Below, piece after piece: positions 8,707-17,937 of a stretch of 64,000 nucleotides of DNA. The notes under the pieces are model-generated. The model was not told the origin of the DNA and ran no database searches. It saw only the letters and a program-made list of their open reading frames with translations. Source of the DNA: SXZD01 sp034680345 (lineage in GTDB: Bacteria > Pseudomonadota > Gammaproteobacteria > Burkholderiales > Burkholderiaceae_B); the NCBI GenBank assembly GCA_034680345.1, contig JAXISZ010000001.1, positions 186,001 to 250,000 on the forward strand. Reading direction: 5' to 3'. The position numbers and the translations under genes are program-made. Numbering within the stretch: position 1 is the stretch's first letter; each line of letters begins with the position of its first letter.

Positions 8707-8891
8707 ATTAGATTGTAAGCAAAGTGTTTATCTATCTGTCAATACTTCAAAATAGTTAAAACAAAACACCACAATTAAAATATACCCCCCAAAGAGGGAT
8801 TCTTTAATCGCAACGAATATTTACATTTAACTGAACAAACCAAGCTAAAAACACGTTTGGGCATTTATAAACTGTTTATGTGAGATAAACC

Positions 8892-10175
8892 GTGAAAAAA
8901 ACAACACCGTTGATAATTGCTTTGTTGTTTGCGTATTTTTCGCAAAATCAAACACATGGCGCTACACAAACCCTGCATATTAAACCCCACCAATTAATTT
9001 CATTGGCATTACAAAGAAACCCGCAAATTTTAAGCATCGAAAAAGAACAAATGGCGCGCGGTTTTGAAACTCAAGCAGCTAAATCACAGTGGCTACCCAG
9101 CCCATCAATTTCCGTAGAAAAAGGGCATGATCGCCCAAGACTAAGCTTAAATCAAAAAACAGAAACATTTCGTCTTTCGCAACCTATTTACACTGGAGGC
9201 CGTTTAACCGCAGGCTTAAAAAAGTCTCAAGCTGCAGAACAAACAACATACTTCGCTCGACAAACCGCTCTAATTCGACTGTCTGAAACATTACTAGAAA
9301 CGATTGGTGGGTTAGCAACAGCCCATCAAAAAAAACAGTCGTTTGAGGAAAGTGAAGAAAAACATTTGCAATACCTAGCCTTAGTTTCTAGGCGGGCTAG
9401 ACTGGGACAATCAGCAAAAGCCGATGTTTCCCTCGCCGAAAGTAGATTACTTGCAGTGCAAGCTGATTTATTGGCCGCAAGAAATGAAATTGAATTACAA
9501 AAAATTCGTTTAAAAAATCTATGCCAATGTAATGATGAAGAAATTAGCGCCCTGGACATCCATTCGTTACTGCAATACGTTAGTCAACCCAACACAGCAA
9601 ACAAAGACATCGAAATTGAAAATCAAGCCCTACAGATTTCACCCATGATTAAACGCATGGAACAAGAACAACAAATCACTGAGGCCCTTGAACTTGAGGC
9701 AAAGTCTGTATTTTACCCTCAAGTGTCCTTAAGAATGGATCATACCCGAGGTGATAACACCGGAACAGACAACATTTTATTTCTGAATGTAAATTTAGCC
9801 ATAGGTGCAGGATTATCAGCATTTCAAACACTGTCAGCGGCCCAAGAAAGAGTTCAGGGTAAATCAATGGAAATTGAAGCAGAAAAAATCAATGCACTAC
9901 AAACTATTCAAAGCCTTTTACTAATAGAAAAAACAACTAAAACTCGAGAAATATTATTAAAAGAAGCCTTCGCTACAGCAAGTTCAGTGATGCAAGCTTC
10001 AGAAAGGCTGTTTTTAAGTGGAAGAAAAAGCTGGCAAGAATTGTTGAACGCAGCTAGAGAAAACTATAACGCTGAGGTTCAGTTTATAGATGCTCGCGTG
10101 TCTACCTGGATTGTGAACCAAAAGATTGCCCTTAACTCCACCCCAATTGAACACTTTATATGGTCTGAACAATGA
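8892..10175 (+). CDS. TolC-family outer-membrane channel of a type I secretion system
   Basis: A 427-residue protein starting at a GTG codon with a signal peptide (two Lys, hydrophobic core, cleavage near H-G-A at residue 24). The mature protein has the TolC/LapE pattern: an L-I-S-L-A-L-Q-R-N-P motif at its N-terminus, long amphipathic coiled-coil helices, an internal structural duplication, and the R-L-S-Q-P-I-Y-T-G-G-R-L-T strand motif near residue 105. Proteins of this family form the trimeric outer-membrane duct for export by ABC transporters. It overlaps the ABC transporter gene by four bases (ATGA), so the two are translationally coupled. A clear Shine-Dalgarno sequence is lacking. Confidence 0.88.
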   Translation: MKKTTPLIIALLFAYFSQNQTHGATQTLHIKPHQLISLALQRNPQILSIEKEQMARGFETQAAKSQWLPSPSISVEKGHDRPRLSLNQKTETFRLSQPIYTGGRLTAGLKKSQAAEQTTYFARQTALIRLSETLLETIGGLATAHQKKQSFEESEEKHLQYLALVSRRARLGQSAKADVSLAESRLLAVQADLLAARNEIELQKIRLKNLCQCNDEEISALDIHSLLQYVSQPNTANKDIEIENQALQISPMIKRMEQEQQITEALELEAKSVFYPQVSLRMDHTRGDNTGTDNILFLNVNLAIGAGLSAFQTLSAAQERVQGKSMEIEAEKINALQTIQSLLLIEKTTKTREILLKEAFATASSVMQASERLFLSGRKSWQELLNAARENYNAEVQFIDARVSTWIVNQKIALNSTPIEHFIWSEQ

Positions 10176-12331
10176 CAAATACACCTGAACCCCAAAAAGA
10201 AGCAATTAAAGAGCCATATGTTCGCGAATCCAATCCATTGATTAAAAAATGGATGGCTCCCCTGCTTAAATGCGCTCACTTACAGAAAGAATACTGTAAC
10301 GCTTTACACTTGAAAGCAGCCCTAGACAGTTGTCTCACAGATATTTCTACACGAGACGTGTTAAAACATATCACAGACCAACTTTCATTAAAACCACCGC
10401 GTTACCTAAAAAAACCAGATGCAGCCCAATTGCCTTTGCTGGTCATATGGCCAGACGAACGCTGTGAGTTGCTAAGCACAGTCAATAGCCGCGGGCAGTG
10501 GGTAACCCAAGGGGTGAATGAACAAGGCGCTCTTGATTCAGAAGTGTGTTGCGATGATTTTGACGACAGTTGTCTTTTTGTGAGATTAAAACTTGAATCT
10601 GATTTTGAATTAAGCAAAAGTGCTTCTTGGCAAGTGATGTTCAGCGAAATCATGCGATTTAAATCGGGTTTGGCTGAAATTGGACTATCGTCACTGCTGA
10701 TCACAATACTTGCACTGATTACTTCATTTTACTCGATGCACATTTACAATCGAGTGATTCCAAACAATGCCATGTCAACGTTAACAGTTTTAACCGTTGG
10801 AGTCATTATTTCACACCTCTTTGAGTTTGTCAGCAAATGGACTCGAAGTATTCAACTGCACACACTGGCCTCACGGCTAGATGAAAGGCTAAGCCGAACT
10901 GTTTATGCAAGGTTTTTAGGCATTCGCCTAGATCAGTTACCTACCCATGTAGGAACAACCTCAGGAAGGCTGCGGTCTTACGAATATGTACGCTCCCTAT
11001 TTACCAACAGCGCTGCAACTATTGCTGTTGATATTCCGTTGGGTCTAATTACACTGGCCGTAATGTTTTTTATCGGTGGAGCGCTGGCTTTTATTCCTGG
11101 TGGCCTGCTTATATTAGGTATTTACGTTGCCGTCAAAACCAGTAAAAAACAAGAATTTTTATCTAAACAAGGCACCATGCTAAAACATTTTAAAACAGGT
11201 TTACTGGTTGAAACTGTAGAGGGTGCCGAACTGATTCAGTCGAGCAACGGGGGATGGCGGTTTTTGTCAAAATGGTTAGACATTGGCCACGAGTCCCGTC
11301 ACTTTGACAATGCCAACCAAATGCTCACAGAAAGGTTACAACACTTTATGGCGGCTGCGCACCAGGTGGCCTACACAGCAATTATTGCGATTGGCGCCAT
11401 AAAAGCTGCTCACGGTTTGATCACCATGGGAGACTTGATTGCCATTTCTATTTTATCTGGAAAAGTTTTAAATCCAATTATTCAAATTCCGGGTTTAATT
11501 ATGCAATACACCAACACAAAAATGGCATTGCGCGATTTGGACAAACTATGGGAATTACCACAAAATCAAAACCCCAACGACATACCCATTAATCCTGAAA
11601 AAATAACAGGCGTCATTGAATTTAACGAAGTAAAATTTAGTTACCCTGGAACTGTTGGTTGTTATATTAAACAGTTACATATTCGGCCAGGTGAAAAAAT
11701 TGGAATTATAGGAAATATTGGCGGCGGAAAATCCACCCTACTTAAATTGACCTGTGGATTGTACAACCCTGGCGAAGGCAGAATTTTACTTGATGGAATT
11801 GATATTCAAAATATTAACCGCTCTATTATTGGAGACCATTTTGCTTACGTTCCGCAAGACGCACGGTTGTTTTCAGGAAGCTTACGAGAAAATTTGGTAA
11901 TCGGTATCAATGACCCAGGCGACTCTGAAATACTAGCCTGCGCTGAAAAAACCGGTTTACTTAATGCCGTAATTAAACCCCATCCCAAAGGACTGAACCG
12001 CGATATACAAGAAGGGGGAACAGGCTTGTCAGGTGGTCAACGTCAGCTAGTTCATTTGACACGGGTTATGCTTAGAAAACCAAAAATTATGGTACTGGAC
12101 GAACCTACAGCACACATGGACCAAACCCTTGAACAACGCTTTTTCAACTGGATTCATGAATGGTGTAAGTCTAGCCCTGGAAATACATTAATCCTAGTAA
12201 CTCACAAACCACAACTGCTTGGTGTAATTGATCGATTGATTGTGGTTGCCAACAACTCAATCTGGATGGATGGCCAAAAACAAAATGTTCTGAACAAACT
12301 ATCCCAAGTACATGAACAACAACACGTATAA
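10172..12331 (+). CDS. Type I secretion ABC transporter, LapB/HlyB-like (peptidase-like N-terminal domain, permease, ATPase)
   Basis: A 719-residue fused permease-ATPase. Residues 1 to about 165 form an N-terminal region placed like the C39-type peptidase domain but without a recognisable catalytic Cys-His pair, so probably a substrate-docking domain as in LapB/HlyB. Membrane helices follow from about 170 to 460. The ATPase domain has Walker A at about 514-522 (G-N-I-G-G-G-K-S-T), signature L-S-G-G-Q at 619-623, Walker B ending L-D-E at 642-644, and a switch His in V-T-H-K. Such transporters export large adhesins or RTX proteins in one step from the cytoplasm. It is flanked by its TolC-like and HlyD-like partners, so the machine is complete. 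Confidence 0.93.
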   Translation: MTNTPEPQKEAIKEPYVRESNPLIKKWMAPLLKCAHLQKEYCNALHLKAALDSCLTDISTRDVLKHITDQLSLKPPRYLKKPDAAQLPLLVIWPDERCELLSTVNSRGQWVTQGVNEQGALDSEVCCDDFDDSCLFVRLKLESDFELSKSASWQVMFSEIMRFKSGLAEIGLSSLLITILALITSFYSMHIYNRVIPNNAMSTLTVLTVGVIISHLFEFVSKWTRSIQLHTLASRLDERLSRTVYARFLGIRLDQLPTHVGTTSGRLRSYEYVRSLFTNSAATIAVDIPLGLITLAVMFFIGGALAFIPGGLLILGIYVAVKTSKKQEFLSKQGTMLKHFKTGLLVETVEGAELIQSSNGGWRFLSKWLDIGHESRHFDNANQMLTERLQHFMAAAHQVAYTAIIAIGAIKAAHGLITMGDLIAISILSGKVLNPIIQIPGLIMQYTNTKMALRDLDKLWELPQNQNPNDIPINPEKITGVIEFNEVKFSYPGTVGCYIKQLHIRPGEKIGIIGNIGGGKSTLLKLTCGLYNPGEGRILLDGIDIQNINRSIIGDHFAYVPQDARLFSGSLRENLVIGINDPGDSEILACAEKTGLLNAVIKPHPKGLNRDIQEGGTGLSGGQRQLVHLTRVMLRKPKIMVLDEPTAHMDQTLEQRFFNWIHEWCKSSPGNTLILVTHKPQLLGVIDRLIVVANNSIWMDGQKQNVLNKLSQVHEQQHV

Positions 12332-12358
12332 AAAACACAACAATAAAAGGATAAAATC

Positions 12359-13501
12359 ATGAACCTGTTAAAAAAATTACGTCCAATACACTGCATTTTT
12401 TTAAGTACATTTTGTTTTTCAGCGTGGGCCGCAATCATGGAAATTGACCAACTGGTGTTAGCCCAAGGCCAAGTGATTGTTTCAAATAAAACACAACACA
12501 TACAAGTGGTTGATGGTGGGGTTTTATCTGAATTAAAAGTTAAAGAAGGCGACCTTGTAAAAGAAAATACCCTTTTAGCTGTGCTAGCACCAACCAGAGC
12601 AGATGCGCAGGTCAATGATTTATACGATCAAATGACTAACCATCAAATTGCTGCTATTCGAGCGCAAGCCCAAAGCTTTGGAAAAAAACCCAATTTTTCT
12701 AAATACGAAAAAACACACCCTGAAGAAGTGTTAATTCAAAACATGTTATTTAAAAAATCCGAAGACGGGTTAGAAAGCGATTTATCAAACTACAGAAAAG
12801 CCTTAAAACTTGCACAAGAAGAGTATAAACTGAGTCAAGAATTATATTCTAAAGGTGACATCAGCCTTTCTGAACTGATGAGATTAGAACGTTCTGTGAT
12901 TGATGTTAACCAAAGAATGCAAAATGTAATTTCTCAATATCGTATTGACGCCAGTAAAGAACTAACTCGATTACAAATTGAAATTCGATCACTGGAAAAT
13001 CGTTTAAAGGAAAGAAACGACATTAGGCAACAAACCGCGATTACCTCTCCTACTGACGGCGTTATCAGAGAAATTAAAAACTTTAGCGTTGGAGCAGTTT
13101 ACAGACCTGGCGACGAGTTACTTCAAATTACACCCAGTAACCAACCTTTAATTATTGAAGCAAAAATACAACCAGCCGACGTTTCATTGGTTTCAGTTGG
13201 CCAAGAAGTTGATTTAAACTTTGACGCATGGGATTTTGGGCGTTATGGTTCGTTAAAAGGCAAAGTTAATTATATTAGCCCAGACACCTTAGCTGAACAA
13301 GGCGCAGGGGGTCAAAGCTATGTTTACTACCGGCTACGCATTGAGCTTAATGAACAACAAAATAATCAAAGAATACCATTAAACCATATTAAAACAGGCA
13401 TGACAGTACAAGCCAATATTAAAGCAGATACACGGTCATTATTAACCTACTTAACCGGCCCAGTGGCTAAGAGTTTAAAAGCGTCTTTGTCTGAAAAATA
13501 G
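12359..13501 (+). CDS. HlyD/LapC-family periplasmic adaptor of the type I secretion system
   Basis: A 380-residue membrane fusion protein linking the inner-membrane ABC transporter to the outer-membrane channel. One N-terminal membrane helix (about residues 12-30) is followed by a first half-lipoyl strand set (V-I-V-S-N-K-T-Q-H-I-Q), a long coiled-coil hairpin (about 80-215) and a second lipoyl half with T-A-I-T-S-P-T-D-G-V-I-R, then the HlyD beta-barrel. AAAGGATAAAATC precedes the ATG. The gene starts 27 bases after the ABC transporter and ends in a strong terminator at 13535-13570, so the operon has three genes. Confidence 0.93.
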   Translation: MNLLKKLRPIHCIFLSTFCFSAWAAIMEIDQLVLAQGQVIVSNKTQHIQVVDGGVLSELKVKEGDLVKENTLLAVLAPTRADAQVNDLYDQMTNHQIAAIRAQAQSFGKKPNFSKYEKTHPEEVLIQNMLFKKSEDGLESDLSNYRKALKLAQEEYKLSQELYSKGDISLSELMRLERSVIDVNQRMQNVISQYRIDASKELTRLQIEIRSLENRLKERNDIRQQTAITSPTDGVIREIKNFSVGAVYRPGDELLQITPSNQPLIIEAKIQPADVSLVSVGQEVDLNFDAWDFGRYGSLKGKVNYISPDTLAEQGAGGQSYVYYRLRIELNEQQNNQRIPLNHIKTGMTVQANIKADTRSLLTYLTGPVAKSLKASLSEK

Positions 13502-13534
13502 TTATCAGCAATAATTTTTAAACTATAAAAATTT

Positions 13535-13570
13535 GCGGCCTATCAGGCCGCTTTTGCGGCCAATTTTTTT
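13535..13570 (+). terminator. Intrinsic terminator of the type I secretion operon
   Basis: GGCCGC (13546-13551), a TTTT loop and GCGGCC (13556-13561) form a strong stem followed by AA and seven T residues. An alternative stem GCGGCC (13535-13540) with GGCCGC (13546-13551) shares the central arm, so two mutually exclusive hairpins are possible. Either one ends the operon 34-60 bases after the HlyD-like stop codon. Confidence 0.85.
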
Positions 13571-13672
13571 AATCAACAATTTTTTCGGTAAGCCGTAAAC
13601 CCCCAGTAAAACTATCTTGAAGCGATTTAACTAAAATCTCATATTCACTGCTTTTATAAGGAGTGAATAAAA

Positions 13673-14193
13673 ATGGGATTTAAACCTGAAAACCACGATC
13701 AACCATCAACATCAAACCAATTAAGCTCAAGCCCTCAAGAATTCAGATACAAAAAACGCAAACACAGCACCGAATTTAAAATCAAAGCCGTTAAGCTTTG
13801 CCTAGAACCTGGCGCCAGTTATCAAAAAATTGCTGACTCACTGAATCTTAAAAGCGCGTTACTGTACGGCTGGTTAAAAGTATATCGAAACAACAATTAT
13901 AGCTTCCCAGACAATGCCTTCTGTAGGAGAAAGAACCTACAGAAGCACCTTCTGATCATTCAATACAGAATAAAACCATTGCCAAAAATCAGGCAAAAAT
14001 ACAGCCAGCCAACGGCGTTGCAGATTTTATCGCCATCCAGCCAAGTCAAATACTGCAAAGCCATTTACAGCGTTCATCATGCAATAGATTAACTGAAATT
14101 GTACTGGAGCAAGGCGCTATGCGCATTCAGCTGCATTATCTTATAACTGAATTAGCGCAATTGTCCAATTTATTGCGCGCTTTAAGATCATGA
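13673..14193 (+). pseudogene. IS66-type TnpA (helix-turn-helix accessory transposition protein), frameshifted
   Basis: An AAGGAG site precedes the ATG. The first 70 residues include H-S-T-E-F-K-I-K-A-V-K-L-C followed by Y-Q-K-I-A-D-S-L-N and L-Y-G-W-L-K-V-Y-R, a helix-turn-helix typical of IS3/IS66 first open reading frames. The frame then runs into unrelated sequence and stops at 14092. A second frame, entered around 13930-13960 and ending at 14193, restores the IS66 TnpA C-terminus: D-F-I-A-I-Q-P, then T-E-I-V-L-E-Q-G-A-M-R-I and a final L-L-R-A-L. One frameshift therefore breaks the gene. Confidence 0.75.
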
Positions 14194-14235
14194 TTCAAAG
14201 TGAACTGCACACCGTAAGACCCTGAACTGGAAAAG

Positions 14236-14403
14236 TTGCCTACACATTCTTACAGTAAAATTGAGGAACTATTGCCACACCAGTGGCAGCCTGCAAAAAA
14301 ATCACCACATGAAGTGCTTGCAGTGATCAACGCAGATTCAAAAGTCATCAAAAAGTTTTATCACCCAATTACTGATTGGCAATTGGGTGATGCGCGCTTT
14401 TGA
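14236..14403 (+). pseudogene. Fragment of the IS66 transposase TnpC C-terminus
   Basis: A 55-codon stretch reads L-P-T-H-S-Y-S-K-I-E-E-L-L-P-H-Q-W-Q-P and then continues as an unrelated tail to a TGA. The I-E-E-L-L-P-H-x-W-x-P string resembles the last residues of IS66 main transposases. No start codon or upstream catalytic part is present, so an internal deletion has removed nearly all of tnpC. The identification rests on a short motif and its place just inside the right end of the element. Confidence 0.55.
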
Positions 14404-14481
14404 AGTCAAAAATCAATTTAAAAATTTGCGAAGCATGATGCTTGTGAGCTTACGTTAATATAACAAATAACCAATTTTATA

Positions 14482-15660
14482 CTAACGCCGATATGCAGCA
14501 GAAGACAGGGCATCGGTTAAACTCTGAGAAATACTGAACTGACCAACGTACAAATACATCATTAAACCACCCATTGATAGTAACAGTAATGTATTTAAAG
14601 TTTTAGTAACAGAGCCGATCTGCTTACGAATTTGCTCACCTTCAGAAGTACCCAGCTTAATAATTAGTTTATCAAAATGCGGTGTGTGTCTTATTGCAGA
14701 AGATAACTTTGCAAGTAACATCGGCCCTAACAACCCTTTAGAAAAGGCCTCCATATACTCAGCAGGACGATAATGGAGTGAATATAACACCCTTTCCAAA
14801 TGCCACTTCATCCAAGGAGAAGATCGGGGGATCAATGAGCGTATGGTGTCAGTTAATGTCATACCACTTTGCAACAACACAGCCATCGAACTGAATAAAA
14901 TTGAAACTTGAAAATCACGGTAAATGGATAAAGGAACAAAAAAAGGACACACGGGAAACAACAGCATACCTTTATTGACAGGAACCTGCTCAAAAATTGC
15001 CCTAAAATTTCCTTTCCATCGAGAAATTGACCAAGAAAAAACAATCAAAACGATAACAAAAACGATAACAACTGTTCCACCATACTGTGCGACAAATTCA
15101 CAAAAACTGCGCACACTTTGATTAAAGGGTGACCATACATCAGGCGGAGACATTTTAACCATGATGGGTAAACTCTGGGTAGCCATCACCCAACAAAAAG
15201 CTGAAATGCCTGGCAACAAAATAGCCGGAGGTATCACAGCTTTTACAACTAAATTTTTAGCCAGTGCTTGTTCCCGAAGTGACGCTGCTAAAATACGCAA
15301 AGTCTCAACTTTATTAGAACTGTGATCTAGAGAAACCAACATTAAACGATCTGAAGCTGGCATGGCCACGCCTAAAATAGTACTTAACCGGAAATCTTCA
15401 CCACTACGAAGTTGGCCGTACATCATTGATAAAGCCGTTGCCCTAGACTGATTACTGGTTTTTGGATCTCTTGCTATTTTTAGCTCTTCTAAAAGAAAAG
15501 TTCGAAACTGTTCCTTATTTTCTATTGATTTAGCAAGTTCTTCATAAAATGCAGCTCGAGTACCACGAAAATCCGACAAAAAAATAGGGGAAAGTACCTT
15601 TTTTAAAAAAAATTTAACAGAAATGAAGAAATTTTTTTGGCCTAAACTCTTATTATCCAT
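14482..15660 (-). CDS. Type IVb pilus inner-membrane platform protein (PilR / GspF family)
   Basis: A protein of about 392 residues of the PilC/GspF fold that anchors the assembly ATPase in the inner membrane. Two related halves each end in membrane helices (about residues 140-165, 195-215, 250-270 and a final helix near 365-385), and the second half contains S-S-M-A-V-L-L-Q-S-G-M-T-L-T-D-T, the family signature. The ATG at 15660 is preferred; a TTG two codons upstream overlaps the ATPase stop. It is the last gene of the pilus operon and lies 29 bases from the IS66 remnant, where a pilin gene would be expected in R64-like clusters. Confidence 0.85.
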   Translation of the reverse strand: MDNKSLGQKNFFISVKFFLKKVLSPIFLSDFRGTRAAFYEELAKSIENKEQFRTFLLEELKIARDPKTSNQSRATALSMMYGQLRSGEDFRLSTILGVAMPASDRLMLVSLDHSSNKVETLRILAASLREQALAKNLVVKAVIPPAILLPGISAFCWVMATQSLPIMVKMSPPDVWSPFNQSVRSFCEFVAQYGGTVVIVFVIVLIVFSWSISRWKGNFRAIFEQVPVNKGMLLFPVCPFFVPLSIYRDFQVSILFSSMAVLLQSGMTLTDTIRSLIPRSSPWMKWHLERVLYSLHYRPAEYMEAFSKGLLGPMLLAKLSSAIRHTPHFDKLIIKLGTSEGEQIRKQIGSVTKTLNTLLLLSMGGLMMYLYVGQFSISQSLTDALSSAAYRR

Positions 15661-15662
15661 AA

Positions 15663-17309
15663 TCAACTCATTCCTTCAAACCGTAAACAATTTCTTGGAT
15701 CAATTAAACCTTTTGTTGCCTTGTAAATAGTATGTTCAAAAACCGTTTTTCCCGTCATATTTTCCGAAGTAATGCAACCATCAGACTGACTTTTGTAATA
15801 TTCAATCGCATCTTGATCTTTGCGATCGCGAATCAAATTTAACCAATCTTTATCTGGCGAATACACTTCAGCAACAACAGTTAAACCAACGGTACCCCGA
15901 AACCGACAAAAAGAACAACCTTGATTATTTTTATAAAAAAAATTAGAACCATCAATTTTTAATGAATCTTGCACATGCTGATGAAACCATATTAAATGAG
16001 CGTATTCTTTTTCATCTTTTGAGTAATCATCGACCTTTAATTTACAATGTGGACACAATTTAGGAACCAGTGCCTGATAAACAATCACACTTAATACGTG
16101 TGGATTGGTTAACACATAACGACTCATACCAATTTCACTGTCTGTTAAACGGGGAATAACACCAGAAATTAAATGAGCATGAACAGTAGCACAGGCCATA
16201 TGTCCGGTTTCAACTATTTGCTGACCAGCACTGGCTGTGGCATTGTCGCGTATTTCACCCATCATTACGCAACCCGGGTCCGCACGCATTAGAGCCGCAA
16301 TAATTTCACCATACTTTAAAGCCGAACCTGTTTGATCAATAATATCGCGTTGCATAGGCACCTGGTGAACACCTTTTAATGGATACTCAATAGGATCCTC
16401 AATCGAATAAAACGCTTCAGATCCATTTGATGGATGGGTTTCAATAAACGTTTTAAGCGATGTGGTTTTTCCTGAGCCTGTAACCCCTGCAAACAACACA
16501 AACCCAGATGAGGTATTAGATGCTCTATTAAGTAATTCTATCTGGGAGCTTTCATAACCTAAATCTGTATAAGACAAAGTATCATTACCAGGACTAACGT
16601 CTAAAATTCGACATACAACTTTTACACCAATGGCCCCGCGTATAGATTGAAATCGCAAAGAAATTCGACGATTCATAATTTCTCTTGGCTCAATCATACA
16701 ATACAAGTTTTCAGATGTAACAAACTGCGAATTGCTATTTGACCCTCTAAATGAAGCATTATTAAATGCCCATGCCACTGCCCTTTCAACGCTTTGGGCT
16801 GTGTAAACACCGCCGTTCTCGTCTCTTAATAATTCTAAACCACCATCAATTCGCAATTTAACTTCTGCTTTGTTATGCATCACTTGAATATGAACATCCG
16901 TGGCTTTTTCTTCAACAGCACGAGTGATCCAACTTTCAAATAACTGTCTGGACTGCGAACGTGTTTTATCTTCAGACAAATAAAAATCACGAGCATCACC
17001 CTTTGAGGAAAAATCGTTTAATTGCAAAATCAATACCGTACTACATATAATATCAACCGGATCAATTCGATATCTGGCAGCAAGCAAAATGCCGCGGACT
17101 TGAGACAAAAAAACAGAAACATCCACACGTTTTTCATCTGCATATAAAATTTGACATTTTTTTACACCCGTTTCAATCACCGATATTTGATCAACCAAAT
17201 ACTTTGGCACAACAATTAAATTATCAGGCGTTAAACCACACAAAAGACTTGTGAAAGAAGGAAGATCGCTTAATCGATCACAACGTATTTGTTTAGTATT
17301 GATAACCAT
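15663..17309 (-). CDS. Type IVb pilus assembly ATPase (R64 PilQ / GspE family)
   Basis: A GspE/PilB-type secretion ATPase of about 548 residues. Walker A reads F-A-G-V-T-G-S-G-K-T-T-S, the Asp and His boxes follow, the Walker B region reads D-P-G-C-V-M-M-G-E-I-R-D, and a C-terminal tetracysteine element (C-P-H-C and later C-S-F-C) matches the zinc motif of extension ATPases. An ATG at 17309 is chosen because GAGG lies five bases before it; an in-frame ATG nine codons upstream would overlap pilP. It powers pilus extension from the cytoplasm, docking on the PilR-like protein encoded next. Confidence 0.92.
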   Translation of the reverse strand: MVINTKQIRCDRLSDLPSFTSLLCGLTPDNLIVVPKYLVDQISVIETGVKKCQILYADEKRVDVSVFLSQVRGILLAARYRIDPVDIICSTVLILQLNDFSSKGDARDFYLSEDKTRSQSRQLFESWITRAVEEKATDVHIQVMHNKAEVKLRIDGGLELLRDENGGVYTAQSVERAVAWAFNNASFRGSNSNSQFVTSENLYCMIEPREIMNRRISLRFQSIRGAIGVKVVCRILDVSPGNDTLSYTDLGYESSQIELLNRASNTSSGFVLFAGVTGSGKTTSLKTFIETHPSNGSEAFYSIEDPIEYPLKGVHQVPMQRDIIDQTGSALKYGEIIAALMRADPGCVMMGEIRDNATASAGQQIVETGHMACATVHAHLISGVIPRLTDSEIGMSRYVLTNPHVLSVIVYQALVPKLCPHCKLKVDDYSKDEKEYAHLIWFHQHVQDSLKIDGSNFFYKNNQGCSFCRFRGTVGLTVVAEVYSPDKDWLNLIRDRKDQDAIEYYKSQSDGCITSENMTGKTVFEHTIYKATKGLIDPRNCLRFEGMS

Positions 17310-17316
17310 AATATCC

Positions 17317-17937
17317 TCATTTAAAACGCGATCCAACTGAGAAAAATAGTTGCGGATTCTTTTTCTTCTCTGTTGACATCATAAAAATCCCTTCAGGATT
17401 GATATCAGTCAACATAAAACTACCAATTGAATCGTTCACTGTAGCGGTAAACCTTTTACCATTAGACACCTTAAACTCTGCTTGAAAACCACTGGAACCA
17501 CCATAAACCGCTGTAATCTTGTACATCAGTGAAATCTTTGGCCTGTCTGGCAATGAAACGTCTTGAGTGGCTAAATTTTGATTTTTTGTATTTAAATCTT
17601 TTTCCTCAGAGGATTGATTTACATTTTTAAACTGTAAAAAAGCGGCTGATGACTTTTTCCATTGTGCATTTGGACCACAAACATCAGGAAACATTTTTTC
17701 CGTATATTTTTCTTTGCATAAGTTATTGACAACCCGCTCTTGAAACTTTTTCTCCACATGTAAGCGCTGAACTTCAACAACCTGCTTAACAGTGAGTCTT
17801 TCAAATCCAGGTTTTAAATCACTGTCTTGATTTTCTCTAGCATCGGCAGATGTTATTGATTTAAACAAAAAAAATACAATACCTAAAACTTTTAAGATGC
17901 TAGTTGAAACCGTTAAAATGTACTTACTGACGATCAT
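17317..17937 (-). CDS. PilP-like type IVb pilus biogenesis protein
   Basis: A 206-residue exported protein: hydrophobic N-terminus (residues 8-30), a charged linker, and a C-terminal domain with V-S-N-G-K-R-F-T-A-T-V-N-D and a closing F-S-V-G-S-R-F-K, as in R64-type PilP, which links inner-membrane components to the secretin. Residues 40-110 look coiled or disordered. It overlaps the PilO2 gene by 14 bases and is followed seven bases later by the ATPase gene, fitting the R64 order N-O-P-Q-R. Assignment rests on position together with the small domain; the family is divergent. Confidence 0.75.
   Translation of the reverse strand: MIVSKYILTVSTSILKVLGIVFFLFKSITSADARENQDSDLKPGFERLTVKQVVEVQRLHVEKKFQERVVNNLCKEKYTEKMFPDVCGPNAQWKKSSAAFLQFKNVNQSSEEKDLNTKNQNLATQDVSLPDRPKISLMYKITAVYGGSSGFQAEFKVSNGKRFTATVNDSIGSFMLTDINPEGIFMMSTEKKKNPQLFFSVGSRFK

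Larger units (their letters stand above)
13588..14453 (+). mobile_element. Remnant of an IS66-family insertion sequence
   Basis: This stretch of about 866 bp starts GTAAGC (13588-13593) and ends with the complement GCTTAC (14448-14453), matching IS66-type ends. Inside are a frameshifted TnpA-like gene and a fragment resembling the C-terminal end of the main IS66 transposase; TnpB and most of TnpC are missing. The bases next to the two ends do not form an obvious 8-bp target duplication. It lies between the type I secretion operon and the pilus operon. It is no longer able to move by itself. The exact limits are inferred from the short inverted ends. Confidence 0.65.

Noticed and set aside
13535..13570. 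GGCCGC/GCGGCC repeats as a recombination site at the edge of the IS66 remnant
   Set aside because: The alternating stem followed by seven T residues right after an operon fits an intrinsic terminator; it lies outside the element's GTAAGC end.
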